From Azorinus chamasolen (taxonomy: Eukaryota; Mollusca; Bivalvia; Cardiida; Solecurtidae), in assembly GCA_963576725.1 (NCBI GenBank), contig OY755242.1, positions 29,438,725 to 29,502,724 on the forward strand: 64,000 nt of DNA. Reading direction: 5' to 3'. The stretch's first letter is position 1, and each line of letters begins with the position of its first letter. Shown in pieces: positions 49,978 through 60,618 of this stretch. The notes under the pieces are model-generated. The model searched no databases. It was not told the DNA's origin and worked only from the letters and a program-made list of their open reading frames with translations. The translations under genes and the position numbers were made by a program.

Positions 49978-52492
49978 ATATGTAGCATGCTGAGCGCCGT
50001 CTGCAAGTACCTCACTGTCCACTTACACATCCTGCAATGAGAATAACAGACCAAGTACACAAGAAACAATGATAAGCAACATGTATGTGTATTAAGGTAT
50101 ATGTGAAAACATAACAAAACCCTTCACTAAAAACAATACTACATGATAAAATAGCTACAACAAATTCAAAAAGATGTAAAAGGGTGGGTGGGTGGGTGTG
50201 AAATTACAAATTATTTCTGGATCGAAGATAAAGGCGCGAAATCTGACCCGATGTACCAATGTTGTGAAATTTACGGAAACACCGGCTACCGGTGCTACTG
50301 GACACCGGCTTACGATTAAACTATAAACACGTTACCATTTTAGCCAGTAATAAATCGGCCTATTTGAAGCAATAGCCTTTATTATTACATGATGGCTAAA
50401 ATGGAAAACCCCACAACAATTACATCTTTACCTTTTATTAACAAAATATGAAGATCTAAATTGACCTTCGTTAACATGAAGAGTGTGGCAGTTGTGGTTC
50501 TGAATGCAGCGAAAAAACCCGCAGAGATGTAAATTTTAACTCCTTGAAGGAACTAGCTGCGACTCCCCAAATACTCTCCGGAAGGGTCCAATCCTTATCC
50601 GACATCCGGCCTGGGGTCCAATCCCCATGGCCACTCCGGCCTGGGGTCCAATCCCCATGGCCACCTCCGGCCTGGGGTCCAATCCCCATGGCCACTCCGG
50701 CCTGGGGTCAAATCCCCATGGCCACCTCCGGTAGGGTCCAATCCCTATACCAACCCCCTTCCCTACCCTCCACAGATGTTTTCCTCATATGGAGGGTACT
50801 GACCAACGGACCCAGCGTTAGGATAAATCACTGGATCAGTCGGCCAGCCAAATACTGACCGACAAACCCAGCGTTAGGATCAATCACTGGATCAGTCGGC
50901 CAGCCAAAGTACCAGTCCCTGTGGCATTCCTAACATAATGGATCGGTCGGCAGCCAGTTCCTTTTCCACAAATGAGCAATAATTTTCAATAATAATAACC
51001 AATAAACATTATAAATCAATACATCTCTCCGGAATTTTCTGCCGCACCAGAACAGGTAAAATTGTAATTATGCTTCCCAACTACAATTTCAGCCATATAT
51101 ATCATCAAAAATTAACAATTGCACTGACTGACACTATGTCCACTGCAAAGCTGCATCCAAGCACTCCAGTACGATTAAACCTAAATGTTTATCAAATATT
51201 AAAACAATTGCACCGACTGACACTATGTCTAATATGATTAACCTAAATGTTTATCAACAGGGTTCAGGATAACCTGCGGTCCTGAACACTGGTAATAGGA
51301 AAGCGTCATACAAATACTACACAAGCGTCATACAAAGACTACACCGGAAATTGGCCAATGGTCAAGTAATATGTAGCATGCTGAGCGCCGTCTGCAAGTA
51401 CCTCACTGTCCACTTACACATCCTGCAATGAGAATAACAGACCAAGTACACAAGAAACAATGATAAGCAACATGTATGTGTATTAAGGTATATGTGAAAA
51501 CATAACAAAACCCTTCACTAAAAACAATACTACATGATAAAATAGCTACAACAAATTCAAAAAGATGTAAAAGGGTGGGTGGGTGGGTGTGAAATTACAA
51601 ATTATTTCTGGATCGAAGATAAAGGCGCGAAATCTGACCCGATGTACCAATGTTGTGAAATTTACGGAAACACCGGCTACCGGTGCTACTGGACACCGGC
51701 TTACGATTAAACTATAAACACGTTACCATTTTAGCCAGTAATAAATCGGCCTATTTGAAGCAATAGCCTTTATTATTACATGATGGCTAAAATGGAAAAC
51801 CCCACAACAATTACATCTTTACCTTTTATTAACAAAATATGAAGATCTAAATTGACCTTCGTTAACATGAAGAGTGTGGCAGTTGTGGTTCTGAATGCAG
51901 CGAAAAAACCCGCAGAGATGTAAATTTTAACTCCTTGAAGGAACTAGCTGCGACTCCCCAAATACTCTCCGGAAGGGTCCAATCCTTATCCGACATCCGG
52001 CCTGGGGTCCAATCCCCATGGCCACTCCGGCCTGGGGTCCAATCCCCATGGCCACCTCCGGCCTGGGGTCCAATCCCCATGGCCACTCCGGCCTGGGGTC
52101 AAATCCCCATGGCCACCTCCGGTAGGGTCCAATCCCTATACCAACCCCCTTCCCTACCCTCCACAGATGTTTTCCTCATATGGAGGGTACTGACCAACGG
52201 ACCCAGCGTTAGGATAAATCACTGGATCAGTCGGCCAGCCAAATACTGACCGACAAACCCAGCGTTAGGATCAATCACTGGATCAGTCGGCCAGCCAAAG
52301 TACCAGTCCCTGTGGCATTCCTAACATAATGGATCGGTCGGCAGCCAGTTCCTTTTCCACATTGCACAAATGAGCAATAATTTTCAATAATAATAACCAA
52401 TAAACATTATAAATCAATACATCTCTCCGGAATTTTCCGCCACACGAACCACTGTTCGCCCCAAAATTCCGTATTAGCATCTTATTACTGAT
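49978..52492. mobile_element. Insertion made of two 1.07-kb direct repeats, 9-bp flanking duplication
   Basis: TATCAAGTA stands at 49969-49977 and 52493-52501. Inside, 49971-51039 and 51362-52436 are direct repeats at a constant offset of 1,391 bp. They look identical apart from a 6-bp insertion in the second (after CCTTTTCCAC) and their last bases. A unique 322-bp segment (51040-51361) lies between. The layout resembles LTR-internal-LTR of a small non-autonomous retroelement, with a purine-rich GTAAAAGGGTGGGTGGGTGG tract near 50175 and 51566. However, repeat ends lack a clear TG..CA and no primer-binding site was recognised. The open frames inside (104 and 74 residues) are repeat-derived. 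Confidence 0.75.
50585..50735. repeat. 29-30-bp GC-rich minisatellite (also at 51976-52126)
   Basis: CCGGCCTGGGGTCCAATCCC-CATGGCCAC is repeated four to five times in each 1.07-kb copy. A further short duplication follows, AACCCAGCGTTAGGAT-AATCACTGG with GATCAGTCGGCCAGCCAAA, twice in tandem. Both are reproduced exactly in the second copy. Confidence 0.9.
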
Positions 52493-52591
52493 TATCAAGT
52501 ATGTTATACATTGTTATACACATACCATAATGGTAAAATACCTTTACAACGATGCATAATGTTCTGCTGAATGGAAATTATTCTAATATGC

Positions 52592-52880
52592 GGTGGTCTA
52601 GTGTAACACGCCAGACTATCAGTCCAGAGGCCCGGGGCTCAAATTCCAGTCCCTCCCGGAAATTTCAGAGACGCATTTCAGCGTATACCATACACACCTC
52701 CTCTCAACCTAGGGGTCAAATGGGTACCTGTGAAGGTAACCAGCCGGCACTGCGGCTGCATGATTGCACCACATGTCAGCAGCACTCAACATTGTAGGCG
52801 AACGACTCAATGACCAGGGGAGCAATGTAGTCGGCTGAGCGGCCATTCGGACGGAAAGCAGACTATCACCCGGCACTTTA
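52592..52880 (+). mobile_element. tRNA-derived SINE
   Basis: CGGTGGTCTAGTGTAACACG (A-box type), TATCAGT loop region, and GGGGCTCAAATTCCAG (degenerate B-box), followed by a conserved-looking body (GTCAAATGGGTACCTGTGAA, GGTAACCAGCCGGCACTGCG, GGCTGAGCGGCCATTCGGAC). No clear 3' tail was found. It lies directly after the 49978-52492 insertion. Confidence 0.65.
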
Positions 52881-53369
52881 CTAATGAAATTATACTGCAG
52901 GCAAACATCTTTATAAAGAAACATGTACAAGCTGTAAAAATACAAACCATGCATACTGATCTGTAGAATAGCACAAATGACGTAACGTAACACTTCTTCA
53001 AACTCGAGAAGTAACACATTGCCAACATTGGACAAATGCGCATCATCTCCAAAGTAAATCCCCAATGTATCAGTAGTTATGTACTCATGAGACATGAAAC
53101 ACCTCCCAATGTAACAACTTTTTTCTCTCCATTTTATCCACTAAAATAGATGAACTGTCCCAGGACAGTCTTGTAAGTAGAGTAAAATTACTTGCAGTTC
53201 TTAAACTGCAGGAACGACAGATATCAAGTCATTGGAACCTAGATAGAGCACGATCACCCAAAAGGTTGCGGTTACAGACAGCCAGATATTGTACTTTATG
53301 CATAAGCTGGTTCCAATGCATGTCCGTAGTAAGACCACCTAATGTTCCTGGCGCTTATTTTCTTGCACT

Positions 53370-53680
53370 TATTTTTTTTAGAAAACTGCTTGCTTCTATG
53401 CCCAATAGACATACAAATCTCTGACTATCCGAACATCCGTGTCTAAACCTATACATATGTGAAATATAGTCATCCCACCTAGTTTTTCATACTTGTTGCA
53501 GAAAACTGCCCGAATCTATGCCCCATAGACATACGAATCTCTGATTGTCCAAACATCTGAAATATATCTCTGGTATGCACCAGAAGCATGAATCTCTGAC
53601 TGTCCAAACATCTGAAATATATCTCATGTATGCATCAGAAAGGGGTCTAAACCTATACACATATTAAATAAACATAATCA
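53370..53680 (+). repeat. Two to three diverged local repeats
   Basis: CTATGCCCAATAGACATACA-AATCTCTGACTATCC recurs at 53516 as CTATGCCCCATAGACATACG, and GAATCTCTGACTGTCCAAAC-ATCTGAAATATATCTC recurs twice around 53537-53625. The rest of 52900-54760 shows no recognised feature except the tRNA-like sequence at 54267. Confidence 0.65.
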
Positions 53681-54266
53681 TCCCACTTCAACGCTTCATC
53701 TTTATATATCTCTTAAATGTATTGGTAGACCATCAACCCATCTGTTTGATAATCTGCTCTGTAACACCCTGCCTGTATAACCATATAGCAGTGCCAATTT
53801 GAAGTCAATGAGTTTTATAGTTAGGCTAGTTAGCAGCACTCAACCCTAGCTGTCAAACAACCTTATTCAAAACAGCACCAAATTGATAGCTAGTTAAAGT
53901 AGAACCATCACTGTAATGGCAGAGCAGGTAACTATGATCAGGATACTTTGGCAAACCTTACATATACTCATATAACTCGAAATGATTCATTGGTCATAAT
54001 ATGATATATATCAAAGAGAAGCACTGGCTTGTCATTATTTGGAGAACCCTCCACTAATTCCCCAACCCTAAATAAACCAAAACATGCAAATGTATAATCT
54101 GTCCAAAAAAAAAAATAAAAAAATAATTCATAATTGAAGTAACAGACATGAGTAAGCTCAGCACAAATTATAAACATCGTACGAAATTAGTATAAACTAC
54201 AGATGCAAAATCTGGCATACAGTCACCCTATGCTAAAATGGAGTGCTGAAATTCTTTCTAAAGTTT

Positions 54267-54337
54267 CCACCGAGGATCGAACCCACGACCTCACATTTCT
54301 TAGGCCATCGTTATAACCCTTAGACCATGCTGACAGG
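54267..54337 (-). pseudogene. tRNA-like sequence
   Basis: Minus strand: TCAGCATGGTCTAAGGGTTA (A-box), GTCGTGGGTTCGATCCTCGG (good B-box and T-arm). The acceptor stem does not pair, and an insertion lies in the anticodon region. Probably a SINE head or pseudogene. Confidence 0.5.
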
Positions 54338-54762
54338 TAATTATTAGCTGTGCTATATGCATTCCCCTCATGAAACACATAATATAGAAGCATGTCCTAC
54401 TGTGAGAGGTGTGCTGGCCATGTCTGAAAAAACAAACATAAAACAACAACATTGGAATCTCTGAAACAGGTAAAGTGCTCCAAGGCCTGGTTCTACACTG
54501 ACTAGGCATCGCCAGCTGTTGATTATTTGAGAGGTCAGTTGATCGTCTTTAGTCAGAACTTTGTATGGCCTTGCATAATTAAAATTCCCTGGTTAATACA
54601 TATCAATCTTACAATTAACTTTCTTGTACAAACCACATATTATGAAGTTACATATGTGTCAGATCAAATCCAAACTGTGTGCTAATTTCAGTCAAAATAT
54701 GCGCAGCAGTAATAGGGTTTCTGTCATCTGTAATTTGTTTGTCTGAAAAATTAACACTTTCA

Positions 54763-55168
54763 ATGGCCCTCTTGTCTATAGAAACGTATAGTGAAAACTT
54801 TGAAAATCTTCTTTTCTGAATCTACAGGGTTCTCAGCTTTCATATTTGGCTGATAGTACCATTTTCCGATCCTCTACAAAAGTTATATAAATTATGCCCC
54901 TGTTGTCAATATAGGCCCCACCCCAGGGGTGGTCAGTTTTCAATAGAAACAATTTTAATGTGCAAACTTTGAAAATCTTCTCCTTGAAACTGGAATGTTC
55001 TCAGATTTCATATTTGGCACATAGCTTCATATTTAGGTCATCTACAAAAGTTATATTTTGTGTCCCTGGTGTCAAAATTGGCACCGCCCCAGAGACGGTC
55101 ACTTTTCAATAGAAACATATCTGATTGTCTGGTGAGCGATGTCAGGGCCATTCTGGCCCTCTTGTTAG
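54763..55168 (-). repeat. R7 dispersed repeat, inverted
   Basis: It begins GGCCCTCTTGTCTATAGAAA and ends TGGTGAGCGATGTCAGGGCC-ATTCTGGCCCTCTTG. Three units carry TCTCAGCTTTCATATTTGGC, ACAAAAGTTATATAAATTAT and CCCCAGGGGTGGTCAGTTTT. The GGGCCAnnnTGGCCC hairpin head lies at the right end. Confidence 0.8.
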
Positions 55169-55330
55169 GGAAAGGGTTAATGAATTATGATCCTGATGAG
55201 ACACCAAGTCCTAGATGTCGCTTGTGGATACAAACTATGCACAGATTATCATGAATCATTCAAGGTGTTGAATATTGATAACATTTTAGCATAACAATTA
55301 TGGAAATATTATATGCTGGTTATTTTACAG

Positions 55331-55402
55331 TTGGCAGCCACAATGTGACCATGACAGAGGAAGAAGAGGAGGTGGATATGGAGTCTGTTATGTGTGCCCC
55401 AG
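55331..55402 (+). CDS. MYCBP2: MYCBP2 exon 16 (acidic linker)
   Basis: Residues 667-691: VGSHNVTMTEEEEEVDMESV then MCAPG. The acidic run and the MC.PG lead-in match the family (MDEDLEEELDEKDEKSMMCPPG), but the linker is shorter here. Acceptor GGTTATTTTACAG, donor CCAG|GTAAAA. Confidence 0.93.
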
Positions 55403-55595
55403 GTAAAAGCAGATTCTAAGCTGTTGTAATTTTATGTCACACCAGGATGAAAGCTATACAAGATGGTGCACTGTATTTATTTATTGCATCATTACTCTCT
55501 GGTCAAAGGCTGTTGCCTTTTCGCTCATATTGATAGAATCTTGTTCCTTTAAAACTCCAAAGAAAGGTAAAGAGACCACTCAGTAGAATCCAATA

Positions 55596-55773
55596 CAGTA
55601 AAACCCCTCTAAAGCGACCACTTTATGAATAAACATAGATGTCTAGGAAAGCAGGTGGTTGCTTAATGCAGCATGCTGCTACAGGAGCTTTCTGCATAAC
55701 TTTCATCCTGCATTAAGCTATCACCTGGCTTTAAGATCCAGAATAAGACCTCTTTTTCATGGTCGCATTAGAG
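55596..55773. mobile_element. PG-D MITE, right end cut by PB-A
   Basis: CAGTAAAACCCCTCTAAAGC, stems CAGGTGGTTGCTTAATGCAG and CTGCATTAAGCTATCACCTG, centre reduced to GCATGCTGCTACAGGAGCTT. At GCATTAGAGGG the PB-A begins. Confidence 0.8.
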
Positions 55774-55779
55774 GGTTAA

Positions 55780-55980
55780 CCCTTTCCTCCATAAATGCGC
55801 CTTTCTACGCCTCTGTAAAAGTCACTTAATGAAACCATTGTGATAAATAGGAGCAAATACTCTATTTATCACAATGGTTTCAAACTACAAAATTCTAAAA
55901 TTTCACTTTTCTCTAGTAAATGCTCCTTTTGGGTAGATTCATTCAAAGAGGTTAGGTCTTTAAATAGCTTATGGAGGAAA
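55780..55980. mobile_element. PB-A MITE
   Basis: TTAA at 55776-55779, CCCTTTCCTCCATAAATGCG. The left half of the palindrome has lost GAGCATTTGCTCCT (reads GATAAATAGGAGCAAATACT). End TTATGGAGGAAAGGATTTA. Confidence 0.8.
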
Positions 55981-56367
55981 GGATTTATGAAGACCCTCTA
56001 CACAACAATGTTTTTGGAGACGGGTAGGGGTCAAAGGGGTTTGAAAATTCAGCATTTAAAGGATTAACCTGCTGAATGCTGAAATTTCAAGCTGAAATGA
56101 TCCAGCATTGTTTAACAATTTGGTAGAGGATGCTGTCAGAGTGACAAATTGTGCAGTCACTGATGAGAGGGATCCTGTAAGATCTGTGTAATCAGTCTAC
56201 AATGTTTGCAAATGACGTTAAGACTTTTTCTTGCATTCAAGGAGTTAATTTGGAATTCAGACAGCTCCCTTTTATCTGGATGTACACGGTTTGCAAATAC
56301 CATTTCACTTTATTCTTGCATTTCAAGAGTTAATTCATTGTGTACTAGTTAGCTTGTTTGTTGACAG

Positions 56368-56482
56368 GCAAACATAAGTGGAAGCTGGACCAGTGCATGG
56401 TTTGTTTTGTGTGTGGAGAATGTACAGGCTATGGTATGGGCTGTATCAACAGTGGACGCAGGGACAACAGGAACCCAGGAAT
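56368..56482 (+). CDS. MYCBP2: MYCBP2 exon 17 (Cys-rich insert, part 1)
   Basis: Residues 691-729: GKHKWKLDQCMVCFVCGECT, GYGMGCINSGRRDNRNPGM. The family reads GMHKWKLEQCMVCTVCGDCTGYGASCVSSGR. CxxCxxCGxCTGYGxxC looks like a metal-binding knuckle, but its function is not known to me. Acceptor CTTGTTTGTTGACAG, donor GGAAT|GTAAGA leaving two bases. Confidence 0.96.
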
Positions 56483-56603
56483 GTAAGAACTAATTCCATT
56501 TTGTTTACTAAAATAAACTTAGTTTCTTTTGGTCTTTGCTGTTTTATTAGTCCCCTACCATCATTCTTTCATGTCAGCTTTAATCCTGATGAGAAGCTGG
56601 GCC

Positions 56604-56742
56604 CATGCTTATAAAGCTTTTTAGTTGAGTCTAAGTTTGTTTTCAAGCTTTTGATTGGTCAGATTTGAGTCAAAGGCTCAGATCTGACCAATCAAAAACT
56701 TGAGAACGAACTCAGACTCAACTAAAAAGTTTTACAAGCATG
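56604..56742. repeat. Palindrome with CTGATTGGTCAGAT-type centre (1)
   Basis: CATGCTTATAAAGCTTTTTA-GTTGAGTCTAAG at the left and CTCAGACTCAACTAAAAAGT-TTTACAAGCATG at the right pair, with TTGATTGGTCAGATTTGAGT and its complement inside. It lies about 120 bp after exon 17. Confidence 0.85.
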
Positions 56743-56894
56743 GATATTGTTTGCCTCAGTGTTTAGTCTGGGTTCTAAACTCACTGGAAATGTGCAAAAA
56801 GGAATTTATTCAGAATTATTGATATGTAAATAAAATGAAATTTTATTTCATTCTCAGTACTTCGATATTTCGATATTATGGCTTTTTTCTCATT

Positions 56895-57262
56895 AACTCT
56901 TTCCTTCTTATAAACATGTTTTCATGCATTTGCAAACAGAGTAGACCCAGGTCAGATGGCTCCTCAGGGTTTGCTCTGGTTGCTTATGGCATGATATAGA
57001 TCGGGGTCCAAGGTTATAAAACTTCTGAGTCTGAGATCATTCTCAAGTATCTGATTGGTCAGATTCTGAGCAAGCTCAGAATCTGACCAATCAGATGCTT
57101 GAGAATGATCTCAGACTCAAGCAAAAAGCTTTATAACCTCGGAGCCTGATTCTACAGATTTTATAAAAAAAATCCCTTGAAAATTTTACATTATAAAAGT
57201 TCAGCTCATAAATATAATAATATAAATAAATATATTTAGCATGAATACTGAACAGGGAAAGG
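56895..57262. mobile_element. PB-C/B MITE carrying the second palindrome
   Basis: TTAACTCTTTCCTTCTTATA, GCAAACAGAGTAGACCCAGG, reduced centre GGCTCCTCAGGGTTTG, GGCATGATATAGATC | insert | TGATTCTACAGATTTTATAA, and end GAACAGGGAAAGGG with TTAA at 57263-57266. Confidence 0.75.
57003..57146. repeat. Palindrome with CTGATTGGTCAGAT-type centre (2), nested in PB-C
   Basis: GGTTATAAAACTTCTGAGTC-TGAGATCATTCTCAAG pairs with CTTGAGAATGATCTCAGACT-CAAGCAAAAAGCTTTATAACC. The centre is ATCTGATTGGTCAGATTCTG and complement. Its removal restores the PB-C join GATATAGATC-TGATTCTACAG exactly, so it behaves as a mobile unit. Confidence 0.85.
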
Positions 57263-57333
57263 GTTAAACAAAACATATTACATGAGGCTTATTCCTTGTG
57301 AATACATGCTATGTGTGATTTCTTATTTTTCAG

Positions 57334-57509
57334 GCCATGTGGATGTGGAGCAGGAGAGGCTGGCTGTACGGAATGTGGTGCATGCAAAACATGTGCTGGA
57401 GAACAGCTTGACGGTGAGGATATAGACGAGCTTAAAGTCGACTTACTGAAGGGCAAGGAGGGTCCATTCGACCTTGCCAAGGAGATTGTGCCCCTCAACC
57501 TGATCATGG
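57334..57509 (+). CDS. MYCBP2: MYCBP2 exon 18 (Cys-rich insert, part 2)
   Basis: Residues 729-788. PCGCGAGEAGCTECGACKTC then AGEQLDGEDIDELKVDLLKG and EIVPLNLIMG. The family has CGCGSGESGCAVCGCCKACARELDG...EMIPLDLLL. With exon 17 it makes a run of about 13 cysteines. Acceptor TTCTTATTTTTCAG, donor ATGG|GTGAAC leaving one base. Confidence 0.96.
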
Positions 57510-58163
57510 GTGAACAAATAACTGTTGTTTATGTCACATGCGTGAGCTTATGCTAGTCTTCTTGCTTGACAAATATATATATAGCCTGCCTGTATTATAG
57601 AAGGAAAACAGTAAGGGTATTGTCATAGCCTTGGGGATGTGGTTGGCCAGCGGAAATTTTAAGTCCTCAGATCTGTAGATGAGTACTCGGCTATCAAAGT
57701 CTCTTATTTCTCTGTCAAACCCTATCTTGCTACTACTCATTAAAATCGCTGCATTAAAAAGTATTTTACGTAGATTTTCTAAATGTGCCTCATATTTACA
57801 TCTCTTACTTTAATCTTGCCCAAAACTTCATTATATTTAACCCATTGAACACTATCTGACATATTTGTGGAAAAATTCACCGAGTATTTGTCTTCCCTTT
57901 TCCCTGACGGTCTTACAGTTTTGATCGAGTTGCTCAGCATTTTATCTGTATCCAAACTGTTTGTAAAGGTCATTAACAATTGGTTCAAAGTGGTGAATGC
58001 TGACATTTCAAAATGGAATGGTCCGCCATTGTTTGGCAGTAGAGTCCACTCTGAAAGTATTTACTAGAGGACAAACAGTGCTGACCCTGAATGTATGGTT
58101 AGGGTCAAAATTCTAAATAGTTTGTCTATACCATTTACCTGGTTCCCTGTATTCAAAGGGTTT

Positions 58164-58370
58164 ACCCATTCCCTCATATTGACGCCTCTGCAAAAGTCAC
58201 CTGTTGAAACCATAGTGATAAATAGAGCATTTGCTCCTATAGGAGCAAATGCTCTATTTATCACAATGGTTTCAAAGTAAAAAATTCTAAAATTTTACTT
58301 TTCTCTAGTAAATACTCCTTTTGGGTCATTCAAAGAGGTTGGGTCTAAAAATAGCATATGGAGGAATGGG
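58164..58370. mobile_element. PB-A MITE
   Basis: TTTACCCATTCCCTCATATT start (TTAA lost), perfect palindrome AATAGAGCATTTGCTCCTAT and complement (58218-58260), end TATGGAGGAATGGG with TTAA at 58371-58374. Confidence 0.85.
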
Positions 58371-58479
58371 TTAAAGGTACAGGTAGTTACTTTATCGCTA
58401 TTGGTGAATCTGTGAGAGTGTATGCAAACAGTTTGGACAGATTCTGTTGTTTGTATCCAGACTGTTTGGCACTCTGAAG

Positions 58480-58715
58480 GGTTATGGTCTCCGACTGACA
58501 ATCACTTAGCCCCTTTACTGCTGTGGTTTGAATCCCGGTCATGGCATTTGGATTTACAGCTGGCTTCTACCGGGCTGTTCTTCAGTGCACGGAACAATAT
58601 AGTTTGATCTTTGCACAGAAAAAATGTCTTGAGTCTTCCTTCACCTTTAATTATCTGGATGTCGCAGTATGACTGAAATACTGTTAAAGCGACATAAAAC
58701 TTGATACAAACAAAC
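58480..58715 (+). mobile_element. tRNA-derived SINE
   Basis: GACTGACAATCACTTAGCCC, then a B-box GGTTTGAATCCCGG, a body with ACAGCTGGCTTCTACCGGGC, and a 3' end GACTGAAATACTGTTAAAGC-GACATAAAAC followed by the tail CAAACAAACAAAAA. The tail form is one I associate with bivalve SINEs. Confidence 0.72.
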
Positions 58716-58717
58716 AA

Positions 58718-58933
58718 AAACCCTCATACGCTGTAGACCCCCTCACTGAATAAATCTGCCAAAAAGGAGCATTTACTAGAAAAAAAGAAAAATTTGAAAA
58801 TTGTGTAGTTTTGAAACCATTGTGACAAATAGAGCATTTGTTTCTATGGAGCAAAAATGCTCTATTAATCACAATGGTTTCAAAAAGTGACCTTGACAGA
58901 GGCATCAAAAGGCTTCGTAATGAGGGAATGGGT
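58718..58933. mobile_element. PB-A MITE, reversed, left end cut by SINE tail
   Basis: ACCCTCATACGCTGTAGACC, GAATAAATCTGCCAAAAAGG-AGCATTTACTAG, centre TTTGTTTCTATGGAGCAAAA (left half mutated), GCTTCGTAATGAGGGAATGG and GTTATAA. Confidence 0.75.
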
Positions 58934-59029
58934 TATAAAGAATTATGCAAAGAATTGAACTTTACACCCACGTTCAACATCTCAAAGGCCATAATTAGAC
59001 CAAGAGCCACAACCTTGCACAAACATAAA

Positions 59030-59225
59030 CCTTTCACTTGATAATCCTGTTTATGCCTTTGCAAACAGAGTAGACCTAGATCAAACAGCTTCTGTAGGTG
59101 CTATTGGATCGGGGTCTGCTCTATATTATGCGGATCTCATTTCCAACTACTTGCCATGACAACAAATTTTCTGTATATTTTCTTATACATTGTATGTGGA
59201 GTCTTGAATGTATATTCATGAAGTA
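59030..59225. mobile_element. PB-C MITE, old
   Basis: CCTTTCACTTGATAATCCTG, GCAAACAGAGTAGACCTAGA, changed centre AGCTTCTGTAGGTGCTA, TATATTCATGAAGTAA at the right. Confidence 0.6.
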
Positions 59226-59336
59226 ATTTTTTTCTCATTGCCACAACTACAAATTTGGAGAAAATCTCATCAAATCCCATCTTGTTAGCAGAGCTATGTC
59301 CCTTTGAATGCATATATTTTACTTAACCCTTTACTC

Positions 59337-59559
59337 CATAAATATACCTTTGCAAACAGAGTAGACCAAGATATGATGGCTCCTGTAGGAGCCGTTTGAT
59401 CAGGGTCTGCTCTGTTTGGTTGTGATATAATATAGATATGATTCTACAGTTTCTGCCTTTGCAAAAAAATCCTGTATCCATGTGTGCTATTATAACAATT
59501 AATCTGATTAATATTCATGATGTCATTATTTCTTACATGAATATTGATGGAGTAAAGGG
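59337..59559. mobile_element. PB-C MITE, near full length
   Basis: TTAA at 59333-59336, CCCTTTACTCCATAAATATA, centre ATGGCTCCTGTAGGAGCCGT, TGATGTCATTATTTCTTACA and GATGGAGTAAAGGGTTGA. Confidence 0.85.
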
Positions 59560-59814
59560 TTGAAAATGATTGTTCACATTCACTAGCGATGCTCCTGTCT
59601 CACATATAGCCTATGCCTGCCGAATGTAGCCTTCAGTTGTCAGTAGTATATTTATCATTATTCTCTTGAGTTATTTGGAATGCGATGGTTAGATTTCTGT
59701 TGCTGTTATTCAATATTCAGTGTTGAATAGTAATTGCCTCCTCTGAAACACTAACAATTTATTGTTTGCTTTTTAATCCACACAAAAGAACTATTGTTTG
59801 TGGATACCCTTATT

Positions 59815-59965
59815 ACAGAGGTCCTGATAAGATGCGTAATTTTAAACATTTTGGATAAAAATCTCTTTTATTTCTCCACCAAACCCTATACTGTGGCTGC
59901 TCTTTAGAATCATCTCGAAGTGGTCACAGTATAGGGTTTGGTCGAGAAATGACGTTTTTAGTATT
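59815..59965. mobile_element. F palindrome
   Basis: CCAAACCCTATACTGTGGCT-GCTCTTTAGAATCATCTCGA is mirrored by GTGGTCACAGTATAGGGTTT-GG. The right arm lacks the ATTCTAAAGAG block present in other copies. A left half of F also ends the window (63955-64000). Confidence 0.72.
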
Positions 59966-60175
59966 TGAGTACGCAATATTATCTGTAGCTCTGCCCTTAT
60001 TATTCTTAGCATTCCATAAATTCCCCACAATGGTTTTGTAAAGCTAACTAAATCAATTTGGCGCTATTTGGATAACTTAATAACATAAACAAATAATAAC
60101 AAATAGTGTACATTCTGATCATATTCCTCCTGAAGGGGAGCAGTCCGATCTAGATTGATTCTTATAATTAGGGCC

Positions 60176-60618
60176 CTGCATTGAAAATGCAGGAGCCCTA
60201 TAGGAATCGCATTGTCTGTCCGTCAACAGAACTTCACATATTGGTTTCGTATTAAGTGCATATGCTTAGTATCATCAGAGGAACACACCTATAGTTTTTG
60301 GGTTGAATCAGATTACTATGTCTAGAGTTATCTGCCCTTGATTTATAAAAAATGCCATCAGCTTTTGTCAACAGTTTTGATGTGATGTGATAACTCAAAC
60401 AGTTCTTAACATATTGATTTCATATTAAGGGCATATGCTTAGTATCATCAGAGGAAGACATCTATAGTTTTTGAGTTGAATCCGATCACAAAGTCTAGAA
60501 TTATCTGCCCTTGATTCATCCAAAATGCTATAAACTTTTGTCAACACTTTTCATTTGATGTGATAACTCAAACAGTATTGCACATATTTGGTTCATATTA
60601 AGGGCATATGCTAAATAT
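60176..60618 (+). repeat. R8 dispersed repeat, interrupted by a hAT-type element
   Basis: Head hairpin AGGGCCCTGCATTGAAAATG-CAGGAGCCCT, then three units with CATATTGGTTTCGTATTAAG, GGCATATGCTTAGTATCATC-AGAGGAAGAC, and TTATCTGCCCTTGATT. It resumes after the hAT insert (62008-62160) and ends GTGCAGGGCCCTCTCTGACC. Confidence 0.85.

Noticed and set aside
50471..52249. Two identical 104-residue (+) and 74-residue (-) frames
   Set aside because: They are duplicated because they lie in the 1.07-kb direct repeats and are made mostly of a GC-rich minisatellite on which both strands are open. No domain was recognised.
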